A DNA stretch of 64,000 nucleotides, taken from Fasciolopsis buskii (Eukaryota; Platyhelminthes; Trematoda; Plagiorchiida; Fasciolidae). The translations under genes were made by a program, and so were the position numbers. The stretch covers positions 62,001 to 126,000 of the forward strand of contig LUCM01002370.1 of NCBI GenBank assembly GCA_008360955.1. Direction: 5' to 3'. The notes under the pieces were generated by a model that was not told where the DNA came from, did not search any database, and saw only the letters and a list, made by a program, of their open reading frames with translations. Of this stretch, positions 1-64,000 are shown in pieces. Numbering within the stretch: the first letter of the stretch is position 1; each line of letters starts with the position of its first letter.

Positions 1-174
1 CTGCACGAGGTGTTTCGCTCGAAATCCAGGGGGCACGGACATCCCGAGCGATTATTTCAAGTTACCCGAACCGCTTTGAGTATCCCCTTTGAAGCAAGCA
101 GAGGAACGTTGGAGGTGATACCGGTAACTTGTTTTACATTAGCAATTAACAATTTACAAAGAGCTAGACTATTT

Positions 175-55485
<55,311 letters not shown>

Positions 55486-57069
55486 GAAAATTCACACGAC
55501 ATTATGTTGGGCTATCGTATTTCACATGGCCTTCAAGGTCATGGCCTAATGTAATCCTGAGGTCTTCAAAGCTATTTTTGCTGAGTTTAGGCTCCATATG
55601 ACAAGGTGTTTACTCTCACTCAGTGAAACGTTCAGATTGGGGTGTTTTCGGACGGTGTCTTTGGCTTCCAACACTGCGTATGTTCGTTCCTTTCTGAAAG
55701 GCAAAGCATCAGGTGCGCTGTCAGATCCGACCGATGGTTTTCATTTTCATACCTGAAATTCACTGTTCCAGTTATGGCTATTGCTCACGATCAAGGCAAA
55801 TGGGCCCGGTTGTCTGCGTCAATGAACTACATTCTGTTTCGCGAAAATTTTCTAATTCCTTCCAGTTTGGTTAAATTCAAATTCGCAGGACAGCAACCTC
55901 CTAGAGGGCCTAGCGAAAGTTCAGAATTCTCCCTGAGTTTTTCATCGGATCTAGAATCCACACTTGTTAATGTCATCCACTTCTAAATATTCTCGTTGCA
56001 TTTCTAAGACGTTACACTGAAAAATGGGGGCAGTACTTCTGAAGTCAGTTCATTATAGTTTTCACATGACCACATTGAACGTGTGAGCAGAAGTACATCA
56101 GAGATACTCCCAGTGATTTGCACGGAAACGAGCATCCACTGCTGCAATTTGATTAGTTTATCGTTGTCTTTCAGCTTGATTTTCGATGTATCGATTTAGA
56201 CGAAAAGGATGTTGACCGAATTCGCACCATGCGAGCAAACGACAACCATTGAAACAGGGTTAACCCTCATTGGCAAATACACATTTTCACGCATATGGCC
56301 TTAAAATATCAGGGTAGATAGTCAGCATCCTACCTCTTAAGTCCCTTACGTCCAGGTTACGTCCTATAATAATTTCAAAACTTTGAGTTTGCACGAATTC
56401 ACCTGCAAACGCATTATCATTTTTCAAGAGCCCTTTTCTGCACACTTTAAGAAGCTCAATCAAAAGTCCATCGTTGATCGTGTTGTACATAAATTACCCC
56501 ACTTCTTTTTCTTGACTTATCCGCCAATTGCAAAAGCTGACGTTCTGCTCTTGAACCTAGCAGGCTTTTTTGATGATTTTGAGATCACAGTTGCATCACT
56601 AACAAGAGTTTCAACGAAACATGGGCCTACTTTTTCGGTCTGCTGGTTTTTACAGACGATCGGTACCCAGCACAACACATGCAAGCTTCTCTTGCACACT
56701 CCGGTCAAATATACGCAGGTCTTACTGCTATTGACTATCTTTTCGCCGCACCCGTGGAGCGTATCTGGTTTAGATACTGAAGTCTTGCAGGGCCGAGTAG
56801 AAAATTGCATAGGTGGTAACGACGGTTAGCGAGAGAATAACATAATGCGAGATCATCATTAATATAATCGGCCATGCGTGTTGGTAATGCCGGCACGATT
56901 AACTGATCGCGAGACACTCTGTTCGTTTTACTGACGCAGTTTTTACCGCTAATTCACGGGTGCATATTGCGGAGTAAGTTTTCATGTCAATTTTTGATAG
57001 TTACGTTTTTATATCGGTAGCTTCCAGCACGTTTCATTCACGTCATTTCTTTTCAAATATGGAGCGAAA
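55486..57069. other. Region upstream of the kinase start
   Basis: It should contain the promoter and any 5' UTR exons. No TATA box or CpG-rich core can be called with confidence. ORFs at 55642-55986 and 56383-56829 (plus) have no recognised homology. Confidence 0.4.
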
Positions 57070-57790
57070 TCCGCCGCTGGAACTAACAGTGGTGGCCCTG
57101 ATTCTTCATACACCTTTCTTCGTGCCCTCCGATCCTCATTTCTGGTTCCCTCTAGTCGAACTGCCGTTCGAGAATTACAGGATAACCAGCAACGTCAGTC
57201 GTTTTAGATAGGTCCCTGGCCACCTTCACCCAGAAGTAACCCTTCAGGTTAGGGACGTCATAGTATCTTCGCGCAGTAACGGAGCGTTCATTGGAGCTGT
57301 TATAACTCGGACTGCCCCCATTGAAGATTAGCTTATCCGGTAGTTGCTTCAAGTATTTCAGCTCGGGAGTAGGAAGCCCTCAGGGCTACTGCGGAAAATG
57401 CGGTCTCTCAGTGGCGCACCATTCAGCGACGACCGATTCCAAGAGAGCTGTGGCTTCAACGGCTTCCGCCGCATCTACCTCCTTTGCTTAGTGCCGCTCG
57501 TAATTATTCACTAAAGGAGATCGCAGAAATCGCTAATGACATTTTGCCCAGATGTCTCAGCACCAGACACTATCCCATCCTGCAGATTCGAATCCTCACC
57601 TGCAGAGGGAGAGTTGGCGACTATCTTGACGAGGATCGAAGCATGGTTACGGTTTTCACCATCCGCGAGATCAGCCTGGCCTAACGAAAGGAAATGTCAA
57701 CCTATGGAGATAAGGAGTAGCAGTAGAAGTATGACAGCTGCACTGACGTTGCTCAAAAGCAAGCGGAACGTCACGCAAAGTTGATAAGGT
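57070..57790 (+). mobile_element. Ty3/gypsy-type gag remnant
   Basis: In shifted frames on the plus strand, FVPSDPHFWFPLVELPFENY (about 57111-57175) fits the DPxxWFxxxExxF start of metavirus gag. HLHPEVTLQVRDVIV (about 57220) follows. ELGSRKPSGLLRKMRSL-like sequence with FSDDRFQE (about 57360-57450) fits the LGDRxPSQLLRxMRxLxG segment. LSAARNYSLKEIAEIANDIL (57487-57546) fits the conserved LxxLAExADxI helix. At least two frameshifts and stops break it. No zinc knuckle, protease or pol was recognised downstream to 59.7 kb, and no LTR pair was identified. Confidence 0.75.
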
Positions 57791-58223
57791 AAACGCATTC
57801 AACAACAAAAATGGACAACAAAATGCCGGAGAAGGCGGAGGATTTCAGTCATGAATATGTAAAGCTATCCCGAGGATGAGATTTTATGAAGCTTTGCGCG
57901 AATAGAGAATATGGAACTCGTAAGACTGGGCGCATTCTTATGTGGCTGGCTGTAGGCTAGGCTGGTAGGTGCGACGGAGAGTGAAAGTTTGTAGGAAGTA
58001 AAAATATGAGCCAGGAATGTCGCATGTGCTGTAAAATTTTTTGCCCCAGTTTTCCCTCCCGGCCTGCAGCACGGGCCAGAATTTCTGGGGGGGGTGCGCA
58101 GGCCATTCTACCGGTAGTAGTGACGGTGTTTTGCCTAATTGTAAAGATCGGCCTAAATGGGACTATTCAAGGCCATCACCGCCGTAGTTCCGGTTGAGCG
58201 GACCAGTACTCGACATATCCCAG

Positions 58224-58258
58224 ATAGCCTGTCTTCAACAACAACAATAATAATAATA
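58224..58258. repeat. (CAA)n(TAA)n microsatellite
   Basis: A trinucleotide run of the kind that often marks the 3' end of non-LTR elements. No element body was recognised next to it. Confidence 0.8.
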
Positions 58259-59699
58259 CCGTATATTTCTCGATTTGCGAGAGGCATGCGCATGGCAAAA
58301 TCAATTTTTTACAAGTATGATGCACAGGAAATGTAGATGATGGAAGTCGAATGGCATAAGATGGTGGGAGCAATAATGAGTTATTGTAGAAGCTCACTGG
58401 AAAGTGAAATGAGATGCTGCAAAGCAATATGGGAATCACAAGTATGCCAGTAAAAAGCAAAAAACGTAGAAAACTCACTTTTTAAGACCGAGAAATAGTT
58501 TCCTGGGACTGCTTGCAATTAGCGGACTCCGAGTCATCTCGTGCTTAAGTGCACTAAATGTGCTTATTGCTGGCGCACAACAACGGCGGAGCCCGGCGGT
58601 GCATATTGATAAATGGCTAGAGACACCAAACGTCGGAAGCGTTACGTAACGGACGGAAACGTTAAGCTAAAGGGAAGACAAGCAGTGGTACTGCGGTGAT
58701 TGGATGGAAGTGGTGAAAAAAAAGGCGGAACGTCAGGCAAATTGGATGAGACACGTAGCTGACAACAAATGGCCAAAAAATGCTGAGAGCGGAAAACGAT
58801 TATCTCAAAGTATCTGGAGGAAATTTGTGAAGCTTTGGATACGGAACTTCAAGGATATTGATAATATCTACATATGGATGGTGGTAAGCTTTACCAAGAT
58901 GCGCGTCAGATAAGAGATTTTGTGTATTAGCAATCGTTGAATACACTATCCAAGAATGGCTATTATGCTGCCATTTTTGTTGTCGTAGCATTTGATGTTA
59001 TTCAGCAGTACGGGTGGGGAATATGAGGCGCGCAAGCCGTTCCGGAGACAGCAGCAATCACGGTTTTAATCGATCGCAGAAATGCGATATCCAGTGCGAT
59101 AATCCGCGTAGTTACCGTTGACCGGGCCAGAGCTGGAGGGCCAGTTCTAGCTAACAGGAATGACAGGGTAGCAGATTCGGAATCGCCAGTACGAGGACAG
59201 AAGCGTTAGCAGCGCGTCTGCTGCGGATGCGACATCTGAAACGCAGGAGAGAAGTAATCTGGCTTGGGTGCCAACTTGGGTTTATGGTGATTATTGGATC
59301 GCGACAACATACCTACACCGCAGTGAATCTGTTCCGTAAAGTGTGGCAACTAGAATGAGCAACGGTGGCAGTTTTAGGCGTAGATGAATTTTGGGGGCTG
59401 CCAAGAACGACCTACTCAGCTCTGCGAAGTCAGTGAAGAGGATAAGATGGCATGAAGAGCGAGAAGTACACAGGCTGGTGTTTAAAATCACAGGATGTGA
59501 TCAGAGCATGGATCCTACAATAAGTACGCTGACATTTTCGTTCACCCATATTGGGAGAATTTCGAGAGTTAGTTGCTCAGGCCATTGGTGAAGAGGGTAC
59601 ATCACTACAAGGGAGGTCAAAAAGTACATTAGTGGGGACGTGTGATAAAGTGAAGAAGTTAGAGGTGAAGCCGAATCCCCGATGATAATCTCAGCAAAG

Positions 59700-60660
59700 A
59701 ATCGGTCACGAACTAAAATTCTATCCCATGTTCGTAGGCCTCGTCTAGTCCAATGTTAGCTCTCGTCAGGCTAGTTAAGAGCTGGACATCCAATAACTTT
59801 GCCAGATGGGCTTTGAACAGGGCCAAATTTGGGCACGACCGCAGGGAACTAGGGAGTTTGTTCCACAATTTAAAGTAGGCAAATTTAAAGAATTTAGCCC
59901 TGATCGATAGTCGAGTCCGGGGTATTCATAAAGAGTAGTATCTACTACGAAGTGAATATGGGGGACAATCGGCTTCGCGTGTGACGTTTGTAGTAGAGTG
60001 GACATTATTATGGCAAAGATTAAAGAGAAAAGTAAGGTTTAATTTAACTCGACGAAGCCCCAATGGTTCACGTTCAAGCAGCTCGCATCTGGCCCTTTAG
60101 TTTAAGCTAAATGAGGGACCTAGGAGATTTCTAGTGAATGCACGCTGCACATTCTCGATTGCAATTCGATCGATTTTAAGCATATGCGTAAAGATAATCG
60201 GGCGGTACTCAAGGTGTGGCCTAGCATGGGACTTGAAGGTGATAATTCTGCAGTCTTTAGTGCGGAATGCCCTTAAGATCATTGTGGCGGTTCTCTTAGC
60301 TATAGCGATCTGATAGTGGGCCTGCTCGTGGAAGTTGAAAGAGCAGGAGTATTGCAACCCTAAGTCCTTAACTGTGTGTGATACAAGAATTGGCATGCCG
60401 GTTATGGAGAGGGCGCCCGAGGGAACATGGCATTTATATGTTATCAAAGAGCTTTTGTCAGCAGAAAACTTCATAAGCCACTGAGAACACCAGTTATCAA
60501 GAGACTCTAGGTCTTCATTGATAAGTCCAAACAATGAAATATCAATTTTAGTGGCTTCGCCATAAATTTGATCCGAACCTGCAGTCCGAAGTGACAATTG
60601 CAATATGTGGTCCGCCCCCGTAGACTTATCAAAAGAATTGATGTGCGGGCAATGCCGCTA
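59700..60660 (-). mobile_element. CR1/jockey-like RT, 3' half
   Basis: A 168-codon minus-strand ORF (60603-60097) contains LESLDNWCSQWLMKFSADKS (RT thumb), VSHTVKDLGLQYSCSFNFHE (the KDLGV...LxFxxH block) and FKSHARPHLEYRPIIFTHML (VRPxLEY block), then IENVQRAFTRNLLG. After a TAA the protein continues with REPLGLRRVKLNLTFSLIFA, which fits the C-terminal LExRRxRxDLxxxY block, to about 59.75 kb. The palm with the catalytic aspartates is missing or unreadable above 60660. It is the least decayed RT ORF in the window. Confidence 0.85.
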
Positions 60661-60779
60661 GAGGTCAAGAATGAACCATTTGGCCATTCACTGTAATAGG
60701 ATCTGTGACGTCGAAGGCAATGTCTTCACGGGTCCCATCCATTCAATTTGATGTTTCATAATCTAGCACATCCAGGAAG

Positions 60780-61200
60780 CTGCCGATGGCAACTAGACTA
60801 CATTTATTCGGCCGAGTTTTAGGATCAACGTGGTATGGAGATGGGTGCAGGCTTTGAAATTTTGCTTCACCCATGAGGTCATTCACTGTGAAGGAACGGG
60901 GCATTAGCTCACTGCCCCCAAATGGTGGTGGAATTTGGAGAGTTTAATTGGCAATTACATGGACATTGTCACTGGCACTTCCAGACTGGTCATTTGCAGT
61001 GCGAACGTTCGGTTGCGAATTTTGAAATTCAGAAGAACATTTGGAGAAGTCATGAATTGTAACATTTTATAATCGTTGCTGCTGTAGCCAAAACCTGGCT
61101 GATGTACGTGATCGTTCTGACTCAGTTTCTGGGAGAGAAATGCTAAGGAGTACCATGAATGGTAATCCATGTGTGAATGCTTCGCCGGGCTGAGTGACTA
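60780..61200 (-). pseudogene. Unrecognised coding-like block upstream of the CR1-like RT
   Basis: On the minus strand, HVHQPGFGYSSNDYKMLQF (ORF 61170-60955) and, in a neighbouring frame, PPPFGGSELMPRSFTVNDLM (about 60900) look protein-like. I do not recognise a family. It could be a 5' part of the adjacent element (an ORF1 or spacer) or an unrelated remnant. Confidence 0.25.
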
Positions 61201-61911
61201 CCAACGGTAAACGGTATATTTTACGTCTGCAGAATGGTTCAGAAGGTAAACTAGCAGGCCAGTAGCATTCTGCTACAGATAACGGCCACTTAAAGAACTG
61301 GCTACAATAAAGAACGTCAGATAAAGGAACATAAAACGAAACTGTTTGAGTTGCATGATTTTTCTGAACCACACGATGGTGTTGAGAGTTGCAGAAGCTC
61401 GTGGATGGAAAAGCGAGCGGCAGGGCCAATTTGTATATCTGCTGTTAGAAACAAACAAGCAGGCCCATAGAATATGTGCTATGTGGCATAAACTCCCTTA
61501 GGTTAGGGTCAAGTTAGAGCTAGAAATATGACAGCGTAAGCTTAGGCAAAAGTGGCGAAATGGTTAATTAGAGGTTCATTCGAAATTCCGTGCTCGGTAA
61601 AACTGAGGGAAATAGTCTCTCTAGGAACATGGTTCTAACGCTGATAACAATGTTAAAATAATGCAATGGTTAGCTGACAACTTGATACGAGTACCAACGT
61701 AGCACAGCCCTGTTTGAAGTCTTTTCCGCAGTCAACGGTTCCCTCCACTATATTGATTTGCTGTGCTTCGATAATAACAATAAAAATTATTGAATCTACT
61801 GTATAAGGAGGCACGCAGAAGGTCAAGGTAAAAGCAACGGGGGATGAACCTCCATCACCGGTTGACCGAGCGAATTTTGTTTCTCACAGAAGTAAGCAGC
61901 GGCAAATTTAA

Positions 61912-62109
61912 GTGCATTACTTGGACCAACAGTATGCCTTCATGGTGGAAAATTCCCCGAAACATTTTGGCACTGCGGAGGCTACGCTTAATGCTGAAGC
62001 ACGGGTACATACTTGGGAGTATGTGAGCAGGTATAAGACAGAGGACGCTACTTTTGCCTCTTCATTTGAATCATACCTGCAAAATTTTGGCAGCGCGTCA
62101 CAAGCATAA
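61912..62109 (+). pseudogene. Unrecognised short ORF with an acceptor-like upstream site
   Basis: The plus-strand frame (QYAFMVENSPKHFGTAEATL and so on, ending GSASQA) is balanced in composition and follows tttgtttctcacag at 61877-61890. It may be an exon of a gene to the right or a repeat remnant. No homology was recognised. Confidence 0.2.
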
Positions 62110-64000
62110 CATTGCCAAACACGTTTCCTAGAGCAGCATAATCTTGTTCACAGGAGGAGACAATATGTAAATCTGCTAATAACAATTTCATTTCAGATGC
62201 TTAACGTCAGTTTTTACCAAGAAAATCAGCGGCAGTGGCAAAATAAGTAGGGCTGAAAAGCACAGAGTAGGTGGTGTAATCTCGCACTCTTGCAAAGCCA
62301 GTCGAAAGATTGGTACAAGAAAGCATTCCCTGCCCCTTAAACGCAAGACCCGCTGGTTGAGATTATATCGTGTTCTAATCAGGTTTGCGGGTTTGTCTTG
62401 TAATTGATTGGTCACACCTGATTACGACCAAGCAGTCCGAGTTTGGAAGCTGTTGGAGAAACTGCCTTAGCAGCCTTCCTCCAAAATGAATGCCGCCTTC
62501 CGTTGCCAGGTCGAATCCGAAAAAGGTAACTGAGCGAGGCTCGCATCATTGTGTGTAGCTACGAGGCTAACATACACTTCCAAACGAAAACGCCATGGTT
62601 CTTCCAGAGCCGCCAGAGCTGGAAGATGTCTTTTTTGCCGTTTACCATTGCAGACGTTGGGCTGAACTCATCGTGACTCCATGATGTATATGCGATATTG
62701 TTTTGCTTCGTCGTCAAAATACCTTGGCAAGGATACACTACGGTTCAGGCCATATACATCCGCCCCAACACTGAGCCCCAAGAACGAAGATTCTTGGTAT
62801 TTCTCAAGATTTTGTAAAGTATATGGAAAGGAAAACTAAATTTATGCACCCTTAATGCATTAGGTACATCCCAAGGTCAAAGAATGATCCATCGAAGGTG
62901 GAAATGGATTAGAAAATTCAAAAAATGAATAAACATTTCGCTTGTCACATCGCCTTCTTCAGCTGCTTCCGTGTCCGATCATGAGTTTCTGGAGAAAATT
63001 TGGTGAGATTTTCGCCCTTCGACGACAGTTGTTGGCTGCGAGTCAAACCAGTTAAACTCATTATGGAGATCTTGGTAACAACCCGTTGGCCTCCAAAAGG
63101 GCGAACGAAAACTTACGCGATACCAGTTACCCTGAACGATCGATGTAAACATTGATGGGCCTTCAATTTTACAGGCAAAGGTTTTGCAGACAGTCCCTAG
63201 TGGGACTTATGGTGACTGCCCCCTGATTCCCTTTAGCAGGTCGTGGTAATAGGTTGGTTAGGTCAGCTGAATATGAAAGAACCCAGGGGAAATTGTTCTG
63301 ATCTAGAATAAGGTTTGTTTTCTTGCCATGATTGGGCATCAATTCCAGGGGCAATCGTTTCTCAGATGTTGTCTCCCGGTAGATCTACGCCAGAGCAACT
63401 ATGACAAATATCCGGGAAAAGGTGAGGCATTGTATACTTTGCTGCAGTAGAGTAGTGCAAAATGCCTGTGATGAAAACTTCATAAGCGTTGGTGTGCCCT
63501 ATTCGTCTGACGAGGTGAGATGTTCTTCTTTAGTAAGCAGCTTAACACGTCGCAATGTGCTGATTGCCCGATGAAGTTCATTCTGCAGCTGTAGATGCAA
63601 ACTGATAATTTTTCAGAGGGTTCAATTTATATTGCATCCTTGAACGTTCGCAAATAAATGCATATGGAGTAGCAATGTTATCTTTCTTATGGATGCCTGT
63701 GGGCTAAGAAAAAGACAATGAATTATGCACCGCTGAATGCAGTAACTCGAAGCGTAAATTTTGTTTACTTCGGTACATTAAAAATCGCAAGAGACTGTCC
63801 ACTCACCAACAGTCTAACCGAACCCAATCAGCCGCACGCGATATGACGTACATGTTCAGGTTTACATTATAAAAAACCTTCGAGCGCCATCGACCGCCTT
63901 GTTTTTCTTTTATGCGGCCCACGCTTATAGGGAAAAGTATTTGGGTAAACAGATAGGCTTGTGTATCTGTATACCCATGGGCACATGAGAAATCTGGGAG
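62110..64000. other. Right end of the window
   Basis: Higher GC than the kinase introns to about 63.4 kb, with short frames on both strands (for example PLELMPNHGKKTNLILDQNN, minus, 63354-63169) that I cannot assign. Confidence 0.4.

Overview
This is eukaryotic nuclear DNA, AT-rich at roughly 40% GC, and almost certainly from an invertebrate animal. A parasitic flatworm is my best guess. Three things point there: a 35-nt first coding intron followed by introns of 1-18 kb, the protein-level look of the kinase, and the mixture of decayed elements. These are Penelope-like elements with a GIY-YIG domain, RTE-like and CR1/jockey-like non-LTR elements, and a Ty3/gypsy gag. I cannot name the species. 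I see no bacterial operons, tRNA, rRNA or CRISPR.

One host gene dominates the window: a CDKL2/CDKL3-type cyclin-dependent-kinase-like protein kinase on the minus strand, from its start codon at 55460 leftwards to at least 219. I reconstructed 13 coding exons from open frames, GT-AG borders and matching intron phases. Exons 1-6 (55460 to about 19130) encode a complete kinase domain. Exons 6-13 encode a Ser/Thr/Pro/Asn-rich tail of about 750 residues. If exon 13 ends at the stop at 175-177 the protein is 1047 residues. If it uses an internal donor, the gene continues past the left edge.

The introns hold decayed transposable elements, most on the opposite strand to the kinase. They are an RTE-like reverse transcriptase at 7.96-9.30 kb, a diverged Penelope-like element at 20.37-21.39 kb, a CR1/jockey-like element at 25.34-27.44 kb, a possible Penelope remnant at 36.47-36.75 kb, a 0.43-kb Penelope-derived element with terminal inverted repeats at 41.3 kb, and a Penelope 3' end duplicated as two inverted 607-bp arms at 47.6-49.3 kb. 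The last is the most striking structure in the window: its arms differ by only a base or so, and it lies about 350 bp from the exon that carries the kinase activation loop.

Upstream of the kinase (about 57-62 kb) is a block of higher GC built of retroelement debris: a Ty3/gypsy gag on the plus strand, the 3' half of a CR1/jockey-like reverse transcriptase on the minus strand, and coding-like remnants I do not recognise. The rest is intron or intergenic DNA in which I see only simple repeats. All homology statements come from my recall of protein families; no search was run.
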